From NCBI GenBank assembly GCA_012934845.2, contig WNNJ02002792.1:1-64000 (forward strand): DNA of 64,000 bases, in the 5' to 3' direction. The notes under the pieces are model-generated. The model was not told the DNA's origin. It ran no database searches and saw nothing but the letters and a program-made list of their open reading frames with translations. Both the position numbers and the translations under genes were made by a program. Source of the stretch: Pomphorhynchus laevis. Taxonomy: Eukaryota > Acanthocephala > Palaeacanthocephala > Echinorhynchida > Pomphorhynchidae. Below are positions 41,804 to 51,445 of the stretch, piece by piece (the stretch's first letter is position 1; each line of letters starts with the position of its first letter).

Positions 41804-42864
41804 GATAAGAGGATATTACCCCTATTCCAAAGCTAGCACACTTGTACATAATACAGGCGTCAAAACCTATAGAAAAACATAACTTGTTCCAAACGTTTCT
41901 TCGTGATTTTATTAGTCTTCACGACAAAAGAGTTATATTTAACTCTGTTAAGGTTTATCCCAACTCAGTGAAGATTTCTTTTACTAACGCCTCAATATTG
42001 GATGAGTATAAGGCTTATTTCGAGGAGCATTATCTGGATCGCGGGTCGATCACTATCAAGCCGCTCCAATGTAGCCTGAAGATTTCGAACTTTCCACTGT
42101 ACTTAGAAGAGGATAACTCGAACAAGCTCAAGAGTCGCTTCAAATTGCACTCAGTTAGCCAGGCACCGGGGAAGGAGGCGATCCCCTCCCAGTTGGATTT
42201 GCGAATGCTGACTTAGATAGTGGACTAGTATTATCCCGTTCCTCAGGCAACCCCTTTATGGGTTTTAACTTAAAATTTACAATAATTGAGGAAGACAGAT
42301 GGACGTTCCCCCACTGTCAAAGATGCCACTGCTGGGGACATTGGGGTCTACATGCAGTAAGGCCCAAACATGTGGGGTATGTGGAACGACTGAGTGTACC
42401 CACATGGTCTGCAATGAAAAATGTATGGCACCTCCTTCGTGCATTAACTGCCGTGGGGATCATCCTGCATGGTCGCTCAAGTGCGCCTCGTTCAAGAATT
42501 ATCGTCAACGATTTATAAAATCCCCGTCTCACTCCTATGTAGAAGCTGCTGCTCCAGTCGGAATGTCTAACAACGACATCCTTACACTTGTGGTGAATCA
42601 AAAACGCACAATCATCGCTGAGCTAAAGGCCTTTTTTATCCCTCTGGTCACTCCTACTGTCACTCAGGTTCCAGTAGACCTAAAGTCAACCCCTCGAACT
42701 AAGAAGGGGGTTCTGCCAAAATGGTTCCACCACTTAAAGTGGGAAAGATTCTAAAAGACTTAAGTGCCTCTCAGGGAAATGAATATATTGCCTTGGGGGG
42801 TCTGGCCTGTGATAGGGCTAGTTGCATAGAAGGAGGAAACCCTCTTGCACCTAGTTCTGTATAG
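41804..42864 (+). pseudogene. Jockey copy 2 ORF1, broken
   Basis: DITPIPKLAHLYIIQASKPI, EKHNLFQTFLRDFISLHDKR, VYPNSVKISFTNASILDEYK, SITIKPLQCSLKISNFPLYL, then a -1 frame change near 42172-42182 (GGDPLPVGFANADLDSGLV in the new frame), zinc knuckles CQRCHCWGHWGSTCSKAQ, CGVCGTTECTHMVCNEKC and CINCRGDHPAWSLKC, ending with the shared NPLAPSSV. The -1 change is at the same codon as in copy 3. Confidence 0.75.
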
Positions 42865-42897
42865 GTTGGCATCCCCCTTCCAACTAATTCAACACAA

Positions 42898-45290
42898 TGG
42901 TGAGTAAACCCGAGCATTTTTTTACTGAATATTCTTCAGTGGAATTCGGGAGGTGCTTATGCCCTTAGACTTTTATCTGGTAGAGACGCAGATGTTATAG
43001 TCCTTAAGGAGACGCGGTCTATCCGTCTCTTCCAGGACATTACTCGACACATTCCAAAGCACATTTATACCCACTATACTCCGTACATAACCCCACCTCA
43101 CTCCTCTTCATCTCAAGGACTCTTGACATTAGTTAAATGCTCCCTAAGGTCTTCCCTCCTGTTGAATTACTCTTGTCCAGCCCTGTCTTGTTTGGTAGTT
43201 TCACTCGTTAAGAACGGTAAACGTCTCAGTATAGCCAATGTCTACATTCGTCCATGGAAGATTCACAAGAACCGTGAACTCCTGGATGGGATTATCGACG
43301 GCGGCTATGACATGATACTAGTAGATTTCAACGACAGAACTGGTCGTTGGATCAACGCATCGATACGCAGAGCTAGGAACGGTTACTTCATTCATAAACC
43401 ACCGTCCCTCTCCTTTCATTGCACATCAACGAATTCAATCCTCGATATTTTACTGATCCACTCGAGGTGGTTGCTTAAACCCCTCTGTACGGAGCAGTCG
43501 CGTCAACAGCTGTCCACCTCTCATGACCTCATTCGTTGGCGGATAGAGCAGGACACGCTGCTGAGAAGGAGGTTTCACTTTGATCCAATCAGAGTGGCCT
43601 TCTTTCAGGCGGCTATCCAGCGCTTCCCCCGGATAGGAAATGAGAGTCTAACGAAATTCAATACCTATCTCTTTTCGCAAGCTACCAGGATTCTTTCGAC
43701 TACCTATAAAGGTCGCATTTTTAATCCCAGTCCTACAAAACTCAAGGTCCTTGCCAAATTACTAAACCTCCCTAGTCTCTCTGCTTCCGCCAGACAAACT
43801 CTCTCGACTGAATACTAAAGCACTAGGTGTAGGTTACAGCTGAGTATGGATAAGGCGAGTATTGCCCGTCTTAAGCCGGATCAGTCTTCCTTTTGGAAGG
43901 TATTCAAGAAGGAGAAGTTTGTATGTTGGAAGGATAGAGCATTGGGTTGGATAGGGAAGATAGGCCTTGATAAAGTTTTGGAGGAGTCACTAGCCCATCA
44001 CAATTATGGAACCACTCAATCACTACAACCAATCCCGCCCTGGGGTGACTACAGGAGTAGGGATTTATCGGTGAATGATATTCTCGACTCCTGGGGTCCA
44101 CTTCCGGGCACCTCCAAATCCGTCGCTCCACTTTCTTCTCGGGTATGTCGTGTTTTTATCCCTAAGGTTAAATCCTGCTCTTGTCCTAAAGACCTGCATC
44201 CCATCTCGATACAAAATGCCCTCGTGTCGATTTACGAGAAAGCGCTTGCGCGTAAAATCCGCGACCATTTGTTAATGCGTAATTTAATCCCACCTGGTTT
44301 TCATGGGTTCGTCAAAGGGCGCTCGGTCCATTCAGCAGTAGGTGAAGTAGAGCAGTTTTGTCGGGAAAATAGCCATCGTCTGGTAGTGGCCGTTTTCCTG
44401 GACTTCTCTGCTGCATTTCACCGCATTTCCATTATCTTCGTGATCTCTTCTCTCAGGTCCCTGGGGTTGCCTGCGAGAATAGTGAACAGGGTGGAGATAC
44501 TGCTGTACACCAAGCGTTTTTATTATGAAAACGACCCTGATGCGCGTCAGTTCTACCCTATTACGGGCGTGCCTCAAGGCTCTTCTCTTTCTCCTATCTT
44601 ATATCTTGCTGCTTCCATCATTCTATTCAAAATATTTAAACGTGAACAACGTCTAGTGGTGTACGCTGATGACACTACAGCCCTGTTCACTGGACACAGG
44701 TGCAAGGACGTAGTCTCTAACATCAGCCGTTTCTTTTTAAGATTAAAAGACCAGCTTTAACCTTCCAATCTTATTTTAAACTCCGCCAAATCGCAGGTGG
44801 TCGTCTTTCATGGCACCCCTGCAACAAAGCGAAAGCTTAAGAGATTAGCACTCTCTGCCCTCTCCTCCATATTTGCCCATGAACCACTCCCTGTCTTTAC
44901 GAGTCGAGTAAAAAACAAGATTTATTTAACGTGGCAAATACCTGGGGTTCACCGTTACGGTGAACTGGTCGGCGAAAGCTGACCTGGATAGACTTAAGCG
45001 TATCCTGAAGAGAGCTAGATGGGCCCTGAAACGGGCCCAGCATCTGTCGTTAAATGGGAAAATCCAGGTATGGCTTTGGGGTGCCTGGGCTATCTCGGGA
45101 TTAGTCTTCTTTTGAAGAGGACGTCCCCAGAGCAAACACTAAGGTTTATTAAGCTCCTCGTCTCTCGTTTACCCAGCATCGTCCGCGCCGATTGGATTCT
45201 CCGGGGGGTGAAAGACCCTGGGTGGTTCAGTCGGAAAGCGGCGTGTTGGATTGGTTGGGGGCTCAGATCCCAATGGATTTGGGGCCGTGA
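42898..45290 (+). pseudogene. Jockey copy 2 ORF2, broken
   Basis: Endonuclease from NILQWNSGGAYALRLLSGRD, LVDFNDRTGRW (family form LGDFND), STSHDLIRW; RT with GFVKGRSVHSAVGEVEQF, FLDFSAAFHRISI (family D-R changed to H-R next to motif A), GVPQGSSLSPIL, VVYADDTTALF. About 50 residues around SRVCRVFIPK are deleted relative to copy 3, several stops are present (near 43817 and 44758), and the 44914 insertion lies in the thumb region. Confidence 0.85.
44914..44938 (-). mobile_element. 25-bp L2 tail insertion
   Basis: Compared with Jockey copy 3 (GTAAAATACCTGG near 61637) this copy has 25 extra bases containing ATTTATTTAACGTGGCAAAT, the extreme 3' end of an L2-A/B element on the minus strand. It looks like a LINE insertion truncated to almost nothing, with A-rich target bases on both sides. 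Confidence 0.7.
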
Positions 45291-45432
45291 AAGTTTGGAA
45301 GACGGAAAGTGATTGATTGGTCTGCAGACTACATTTGACTGTTTGTTGTCTTTGATTTATGACATTTTCTATGTTACTTTATGTTATGTACTTTGTTTTT
45401 CTATTAAGAAAATCTTATTATAATATAATATA

Positions 45433-45535
45433 AGATTTAAGAACGAAATTCATGTCCGCTTAATTTTTGTCCTCTTGATTTTAATATCCGCAAGGTAAGT
45501 TGTATTATTGTATGTTATTTATCTCTCAAACTTTT
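45433..45535 (-). other. Possible CR1 5' leader fragment
   Basis: Minus strand AAATAACATACAATAATACA followed by ACTTACCTTGCGG resembles the leader of CR1 copy 1 (AATAACATACAATACAAC then TTTCTTGGC). Too short for certainty. Confidence 0.3.
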
Positions 45536-45559
45536 TTATGTCACAATAATGAAGAGTGA

Positions 45560-45735
45560 ACCTGCTTCATCATCGGGTGCTCCTACGTCTTTCGACAACG
45601 CGGCCTTGTGGCTTTGACGTGTGCTTACAAAAAGTCAATAGAGAGTGCATGCTCGAGGTTTGATTCCCGTACATAGAGTTTGCATTGCACACGCCTCCAC
45701 CATTCGGCCACGGGGGCAATGTCACAATAATAACA
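45560..45735 (+). mobile_element. Possible tRNA-derived SINE
   Basis: A GC-richer island with a good RNA polymerase III B box (GGTTTGATTCC, 45658-45668) and an A-box-like TGGCTTTGACG about 50 bp upstream (45609-45619), ending in a short CAATAATAACAATAAT tail. This is the layout of a tRNA-head SINE; no complete cloverleaf could be drawn, so a working tRNA is unlikely. Confidence 0.35.
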
Positions 45736-45799
45736 ATAATCTGACATAATTTATTTAAAATAATAACCCTCTGCCGCCACGGGCGATGAGGGAGGATCA

Positions 45800-46130
45800 A
45801 CATTAAAACGTTATTACAACACTATAAAGTTAATAGGCAAACATCCACCAAACAAATAATACTAATTCACAAGTCGTAAAGTTGCAATAGGGATTGTGTT
45901 TTAAAATGAATGCAAATTCGAGCATGTAAGAGCTGTTGGCGCATACATAAACATTATTTACAAATAAAGGCGGATTCTCGTGTATGGCACATAGTTCTAT
46001 TTGAGCAAAACTTCCCATGAAAGCAGTCAAGAAAAAATCTCATTATACAAACTCGCTTTTTTTGATTACCAATCTTCCAAATGTTCATGAATTCAAAGGA
46101 AGGCGTAAATTAAATATCACCTAAAAAAAT
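45800..46130. other. Nothing recognised
   Basis: About 330 bp of A/T-rich sequence without an open frame or motif that I can assign, between the SINE-like island and the leader of CR1 copy 5B. Confidence 0.45.
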
Positions 46131-46203
46131 TTTCGTTTCATATAAAAAGTTTCTTATATTTTCGTTTCTTTTTTTTAGGTTTTTCACCTAAAAAAAATTT
46201 TCG

Positions 46204-46370
46204 TTTCTTATAAACATACAATTACAGAAAAATTTGGTTTCTCATAAACATACAATTATAATTTGAGCTTATAATTCCGAATTGGGCGATTAGAAATTGA
46301 TAGATTCGCTTGATTGATGTTAGGACTCGAGCAATCCTAGAAAATATTTTCGTTTCTTATAAACATACAA
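46204..46370 (+). promoter_or_regulatory. Three copies of the LINE 5' box in the CR1 5B leader
   Basis: TTTCTTATAAACATACAATT at 46204-46223, TTTCTCATAAACATACAATT at 46238-46257 and TTTCTTATAAACATACAAG at 46353-46371, within a T-rich region that also repeats CACCTAAAAAAA and TTTTCGTTTC. This suggests a modular, repeated leader or promoter; not tested. Confidence 0.5.
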
Positions 46371-46423
46371 GTTTCAAATTCTAAGCTGCTAACAAATAAC
46401 TATTTACACATACAAATTTCACA

Positions 46424-47620
46424 ATGAAGAAAGCAAATTCGAAGAGAGCGTCAAACACTATACATATCACGCAACATCGTAATGCGTATAAGCGGCTAGA
46501 GGTCGAATGCTGCAATAAAGGCTGTGAAGTGTGGTCTATTGTCGACATTCCTTTAAATACCGAGTCGTCACTCAAGAGCAAGGACTTTTATTGCGGCTTT
46601 TGTTCTGCTACAATGATTTCGGCCCTCCAAATGAAACTAGTGCAAGATATGGTTTGTGATGTGAATTGTTGTGATATATCGTTACCTATCAACTTAAATG
46701 ACGTTCGTGTCTCTCAAGACAGCACGGACCATCAAACTTCGATAAACACTTGTACCGTTAATCCTGTCGTTAAGCTGCCATTAGATGACAGTTCAACTCC
46801 TGACCTATGTGAACCGAGGATTGAATTACCTTCACTGTCATCTACGCATCAGCACGATAATACTTACAATGTCGAACTTCAAATGCTGTCATCCTTTCAG
46901 GACAAAGAAAAATCGGTCATTCATGTTGAACAAACTACACCAGCTGTAAACAAAGGAAGGGTATGGCGCAACACTCTATTGCAACCTACACGAAACGCTG
47001 GATCGACATACCATCAATTGGGTGAAATCAGAGGTAGCGATTCGAGTGGGGCCATCGATAGAAAACAGAAGGCCAAAAATAAGAATAAATCAGGAAATTA
47101 TTTACCTTCAAATGGTCAGAGCATTTCTTTGGACAACGCTCCTTCTACAAACTACCGTTCGCATCCAGATAGGTCTTGCAATATCTTATTTAGTGGTATC
47201 GCTGAATCAAAGGCCAGTAACTCACAAACACGTATGAATGATGATGTGTCCAGCCTCCGTACTGTGTTCTGTCAGTTACTCTTAGAAGGTGATGAGAAGC
47301 TAGCTTCTACTCTGAAGGTTACAAAGTTGTTTCGACTTGGAAAAAAGGTGGTAGAGAAACCAAGATTGTTGAAAGTTGTATTATCTTCCGCAAAACATGC
47401 AGACCTTTTGCTCAAACGTGGTTTTCGACTTAAAGATTATCCACATCGTATTCTTAAGGATCTGAGTCTCGAAGATCGTTTAAAGTTGAAAGAAGCAAAA
47501 ACAGTATTACGAAACCGGCTATCTGAAGGTGAAACGAACTTATGCATACGAAATTTTCAGGTTGTCAGGTGGCACCCAGTAGTTCGTTGGAATCCCATAA
47601 CGATCAACAGCGTCACTTAG
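46424..47620 (+). CDS. CR1 5B ORF1: PHD-like finger protein, intact
   Basis: 398 codons from MKKANSKRASNTIHITQHRN. Cys finger at residues about 27-65 (CCNKGCEVWSIVDIP ... FYCGFCSATMI), a long polar linker, then the conserved C-terminal domain: CNILFSGIAESKAS, VTKLFRLGKKVVEKPRLLKV, LLLKRGFRLKDYPHRILKDL, GETNLCIRNFQVVRWHPVVR. Likely RNA-binding and ORF2 partner by position. It overlaps the start of ORF2 by about 79 nt in the -1 frame. Confidence 0.9.
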   Translation: MKKANSKRASNTIHITQHRNAYKRLEVECCNKGCEVWSIVDIPLNTESSLKSKDFYCGFCSATMISALQMKLVQDMVCDVNCCDISLPINLNDVRVSQDSTDHQTSINTCTVNPVVKLPLDDSSTPDLCEPRIELPSLSSTHQHDNTYNVELQMLSSFQDKEKSVIHVEQTTPAVNKGRVWRNTLLQPTRNAGSTYHQLGEIRGSDSSGAIDRKQKAKNKNKSGNYLPSNGQSISLDNAPSTNYRSHPDRSCNILFSGIAESKASNSQTRMNDDVSSLRTVFCQLLLEGDEKLASTLKVTKLFRLGKKVVEKPRLLKVVLSSAKHADLLLKRGFRLKDYPHRILKDLSLEDRLKLKEAKTVLRNRLSEGETNLCIRNFQVVRWHPVVRWNPITINSVT

Positions 47621-50580
47621 CAGTATCCAGTTTGAATTTTGCTAGTTCGTCTGGAAAAGGTAGTTTCAACAGTCATTCATCGCAACTCTTCAATAGTGTT
47701 AGTTTCAATTCTGATCTGGGACACTTAGTTTCATTCAGCAAATTATTCACCGTTCCTAGTAATCCCTTACCACAACCCACACGCTATTTATCGATTGGGT
47801 ATTCTAATCTTCGTAGTTTGCCTGCTCAAATAGTGGAGTTGAAGTATCACATGCTTTCTCATTCGTATGACATTTTCTGCGTTGCTGAGTCCTGGTTGCA
47901 TCAATATATTGTCGATACCACTGTGAACATTCCTGGTTTTCGCCTTATACGAAGCGACAGGATATCAGGTAGGCGAGGTGGCGGTGTCGCCGCGTATGTC
48001 AGAGAAAATTTCCTCATATCTGAGGTGTTGAATATTTGTGACCCTTGTGGGTCTTTTGAGACTCTATGCTTCCGTATTGATCACTCAGCGACCAGTATGA
48101 ACTTTTGCGTCGTGTATCGATCTCCGTCAGTAATTGCAGACACTGATCAACTAAAACTTATTTTACAATCGGTATGTTCCTCCCCTCACTTTATTCTTTT
48201 GGGCGATTTTAATCTTCCACGATCTAGATGGTCAGACTATGTCTTTTCTGATGGTAGTTCCACGGAAAGGGAAATATCTGAGTTCCTTGCTGAGGAACTC
48301 ATGCTGATTCAGCATGTACAAGAACCAACTTGCTTAACTTCAAGATCGGATTCGGTACTTGATCTGGTGTTTTCCAGATATGTAGGAGACATAATCAAAG
48401 TTGATCATCTCCCTCCTTTAGGAAGTAGTGACCACTGCTTGCTCTCCTTGACGGCTGTCCCTTATTCCAGATTCTGTCCACCTTGTTCAAAAACTTACAA
48501 ACGTCATTGGTCGAAAGTGAGAAGAGAAGATGTTTTGAGAGTTTACAACCAATTCCCGTGTACTTTTATGAACACGGACAAGCTATCATTGAATATGATC
48601 ACTGATTATCTACATAAATTATCTGATATTCTTGCCCCTATGCGCGAATCCTCTTATGCTGCTAAGTCACCTGCATGGATAGATTCCAACGTCAGACAAC
48701 TAATAAGTTCAAGAAATTGTTTATGGAAGCTTCAGCGTTCTGACTCTAGTTTCTCTGCCAGATATAAATATGTTCGAAATCTTTGTACTAGAGTGAAAGC
48801 AACAAAACGATGTGCATTCGAATCGTCTATCGCTAATAATGTAACACGAAATCCAAAACTATTCTGGGCCTATGTTCGTCGCAACAGAACCCTTAATACA
48901 GAAATCAAGTATGTCCTTAATGCGGAGGGATGTATGATAACTTCTCAGAGTGGTATTGTGGAATGCCTTGCTACGTCTTTTTCGATACCGACAAATAATT
49001 CACAAAGAGCTTCTATCACTTCGCATGGTGTAGCATTAAAGCAATCTTCGCGTTTTCTTCCAGTAACGATTAGTGAGATTGTAAGTCAGCTTGATCAGCT
49101 TAACCCATTTAGCTCTACTGGCCCTGATGACATGTCTCCGTTTCTCTTGAAGAATTTATCTAGATATTTGGCTCCTTCCCTTCTTGCTATTTTTGAGAAC
49201 AGTTTGACCAGTGGATGTGTTCCTGAAGTCTGGAAAACTGCCATCGTAGTTCCGATCCCAAAGAAAACCATTGCAACGGCTTGTACTGACTATAGACCAA
49301 TCAGCCTGAGTAGTTCTCTATGCAAAGTGCTTGAAAAGTTGATCGCCACCCGGATCAGGCATCACTTGAGGGAACTCGGAATAATGTCGTCTTCTCAGCA
49401 CGGTTTCCTCCCTGGTCGTTCCTGCTTAACAAACTTATTGACTTCACGCGAAATGTGGGTTGAGGCGGTCAGTCGCGGCCAATCAATTAATGTGGTATTC
49501 ATTGACTTTTCAAGAGCATTCGATCGGGTGCCGCATGAGAGCTTGGTAGCATTACTATTTAACTACGGCATTCCTGTAATGTTGTGTAATTGGATTCAAG
49601 ATTTCCTACGTAATCGTTTCTTTAGGGTGAGAGTTGGCACCCATCTTTCCACTTCCAGACGCGTTTACTGTGGTGTTCCGCAAGGTACCGTACTAGGACC
49701 TCTGCTGTTTATTGTGTTCCTTAACGATTTGTTGCTGCGGATTCAGAGTCCCTGTCTTGCTTTTGCTGACGACCTCAAAATATGGTCTGTAGATGATATT
49801 GATCCGCTTGGCATTTCCCTGCAGGAAGACCTTAATGAAATATATCAATGGAGTGAGGCTACTGGTATGAAGATCAATGTTGACAAATGCGGCCACATGA
49901 AATTAGGAAGGCGTTGCGATGACCGTCGTTTTCGCCTCGGAACTTCAATTCTTAATGTCGTCATGGAGTATAGGGATCTGGGTGTCATGGTGCATAGGAC
50001 ATTGAAATCCCGATCAAATACAGAGTTTGCCCATAGCAAGGCTTTGCGAGCTATGTACTGCGTCAAAAATGCATTTAATCGTATTAATCCATACGTCTTC
50101 AAACGGCTTTACTGCGCTCTTGTTCGCCCGCATATAGAGTACTGCGTGCAAGCAGTTTTTCCATACACTAAGAAAGAGTTCAATAGACTAGAGTCAATCC
50201 TTCGTAGAGGTTCTCGAATGTGTATGGATGGATCATATTCATATCGTGAGCGGCTTGAATTTCTAAAGATACCATCTTTGGGTCAGAGGCTATATTACCT
50301 AGACCTTGTTGCATTATGGCGAATGGTAAATGGGATAGATGGTTTTCCCTCGTGCTATGTTAAAGTTTGTTCTCAGACGCATCGTGGCCACCCGTTGAAA
50401 CTATTTAAGTTTCCCCATGGTAAAGTAGTGAGTTTGGCTAGGCTCTCACATCGAGCATTAAACGCCTGGAACACGTTGCCAGGAGAAATAGCATGTACCA
50501 AGGACTTATCTCAATTTAAAGTTCAACTTCGTCAGTGGATTAACGATCATGGCATTCCGAATGTATACAATATTATGTAA
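47542..50580 (+). CDS. CR1 5B ORF2: AP endonuclease-reverse transcriptase, intact
   Basis: 1012 codons with the same domains as 5A: endonuclease motifs (ESWLHQY, LLGDFNLPRSRW, SSDHCLLSL), RT motifs ([36 protein letters not shown]) and the C-terminal domain (FKRLYCALVRPHIEYC). A shared start within ORF1 in 5A and 5B supports this region as the real junction, though the first about 75 residues are poorly conserved in CR1 proteins and the true start could be later. Confidence 0.92.
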   Translation: MHTKFSGCQVAPSSSLESHNDQQRHLAVSSLNFASSSGKGSFNSHSSQLFNSVSFNSDLGHLVSFSKLFTVPSNPLPQPTRYLSIGYSNLRSLPAQIVELKYHMLSHSYDIFCVAESWLHQYIVDTTVNIPGFRLIRSDRISGRRGGGVAAYVRENFLISEVLNICDPCGSFETLCFRIDHSATSMNFCVVYRSPSVIADTDQLKLILQSVCSSPHFILLGDFNLPRSRWSDYVFSDGSSTEREISEFLAEELMLIQHVQEPTCLTSRSDSVLDLVFSRYVGDIIKVDHLPPLGSSDHCLLSLTAVPYSRFCPPCSKTYKRHWSKVRREDVLRVYNQFPCTFMNTDKLSLNMITDYLHKLSDILAPMRESSYAAKSPAWIDSNVRQLISSRNCLWKLQRSDSSFSARYKYVRNLCTRVKATKRCAFESSIANNVTRNPKLFWAYVRRNRTLNTEIKYVLNAEGCMITSQSGIVECLATSFSIPTNNSQRASITSHGVALKQSSRFLPVTISEIVSQLDQLNPFSSTGPDDMSPFLLKNLSRYLAPSLLAIFENSLTSGCVPEVWKTAIVVPIPKKTIATACTDYRPISLSSSLCKVLEKLIATRIRHHLRELGIMSSSQHGFLPGRSCLTNLLTSREMWVEAVSRGQSINVVFIDFSRAFDRVPHESLVALLFNYGIPVMLCNWIQDFLRNRFFRVRVGTHLSTSRRVYCGVPQGTVLGPLLFIVFLNDLLLRIQSPCLAFADDLKIWSVDDIDPLGISLQEDLNEIYQWSEATGMKINVDKCGHMKLGRRCDDRRFRLGTSILNVVMEYRDLGVMVHRTLKSRSNTEFAHSKALRAMYCVKNAFNRINPYVFKRLYCALVRPHIEYCVQAVFPYTKKEFNRLESILRRGSRMCMDGSYSYRERLEFLKIPSLGQRLYYLDLVALWRMVNGIDGFPSCYVKVCSQTHRGHPLKLFKFPHGKVVSLARLSHRALNAWNTLPGEIACTKDLSQFKVQLRQWINDHGIPNVYNIM

Positions 50581-50644
50581 CCGCTATTAACTTTTTTTTT
50601 CTTCTTTTCTTTTCTTTTTTATTTCCTATGTGATCAGTTGAAAC

Positions 50645-50656
50645 AGCCATTTGGCT
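50645..50656 (+). promoter_or_regulatory. CR1 3'-terminal hairpin
   Basis: AGCC-ATTT-GGCT followed by ATAACTTGTAATACTAATAC. CR1 copy 4 has AGCCA-TTTG-TGGCT in the same place before CTTGTAA, so the pairing is kept while the loop differs. Candidate RT recognition element. Confidence 0.5.
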
Positions 50657-50677
50657 ATAACTTGTAATACTAATACT

Positions 50678-51055
50678 ATCCAGTAAGAGTTGCTTCGAAT
50701 CCCAATTCAATACACGCAAACGAAACGCCATCGTCTCTATTAAGGAGATACATTTTTGCAGGATAAACGACAAGGGTTGGTCTCTAGTAAGATTAGGTAA
50801 TTTCGAAAACGAAACCTTTCGGGACAAGCAAAAGAAGAATTTAAGGAAATTCCATTTTATTCTATCAATTTCACCAATATACTGAATAGACAAATCCTGC
50901 CAAATAGCCGATAACCCATTTGTAGCCCTGGGAAGAAACATCATTTGAAAATATTTAATGGCTGTAGTATAGTTTGTTAAACGTAAAAGATTGACCGTAA
51001 TCACAAAAGAAGCAACCTTACAAGCAATTATATTAAAATGATTAGTAAACCATCT
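50678..51055 (-). pseudogene. Family C-type LINE C-terminal relic
   Basis: Minus strand: VNLLRLTNYTTAIKYFQMMF, LPRATNGLSAIWQDLSIQYI, GEIDRIKWNFLKFFFCLSRK and RDQPLSFILQKCISLIETMA. Such a stretch (a hydrophobic C-terminal helix region after the thumb) follows the RT in this type of LINE. It directly precedes the L2-A fragment at 51056. Confidence 0.5.
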
Positions 51056-51445
51056 TGCTTCTCTCGATTTGCCCATAATTTATTTTCGTGTTCAAATTCG
51101 TCTTCTTATCGTTGCTTTCCGCCTTGTAACTTTTCATACCCCTTCATTTCTTAACCTTACTTTTCTTGATAATTCTCGTTCTGTTTACTGTTCCTTGCGT
51201 TCCTGTAATTCCCTTCTTTTATATGTCCCAAACTACTCTGCCTCTTTTGGATTCCGCTCCTTCCTGGTGGCTGCTCATCTATCGTGGAATCATCTGCCCA
51301 TTCAAATACACCAATCAACCTCCCTGTCATGCTTCAAACGCCAAATCTGATCATATTTAAACAATTTATCTGCTTGACTTTTTCATTTTTTTAGTGGACT
51401 TGTAAGCGTGCAGCTGGTACGCATTTGCCGCGTTAAATAAATTAT
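51056..51445 (+). mobile_element. L2-A copy 4 (3' end), part of the inverted duplicate
   Basis: ORF2 C-terminal end (IIYFRVQIRLLIVAFRLVTF to FKRQI), 3' UTR, hairpin GCGTGC/GTACGC (51406-51422, containing a G-U pair) and tail. It joins family C sequence at the same base as L2-A copy 2 at 16063, so the two are one duplicated composite in opposite orientation. Confidence 0.8.

Larger units (their letters stand above)
41745..45432 (+). mobile_element. Jockey-type LINE copy 2 (decayed)
   Basis: Same layout as copy 3: ORF1 (about 41804-42864), ORF2 (about 42898-45290) and a 3' end TATTAAGAAAATCTTATTAT near 45400-45430. Both ORFs carry stops, shifts and deletions, and a 25-bp piece of an L2 tail is inserted at 44914. 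The 5' limit is approximate. Confidence 0.85.
46131..50677 (+). mobile_element. CR1-type LINE copy 5B (intact coding capacity)
   Basis: The best CR1 copy here: long leader with repeated boxes (46204-46370), ORF1 398 codons, ORF2 1012 codons, 3' hairpin 50645-50656 and tail to about 50677. Compared with 5A the leader lacks about 95 bp just before ORF1 and has other sequence further 5'. Different flanks from 5A show two separate insertions. It could be an active source copy. Confidence 0.92.

Noticed and set aside
45600-45680. Functional tRNA gene
   Set aside because: A and B boxes are recognisable but no complete acceptor and anticodon arms could be drawn; SINE head or pseudogene preferred.
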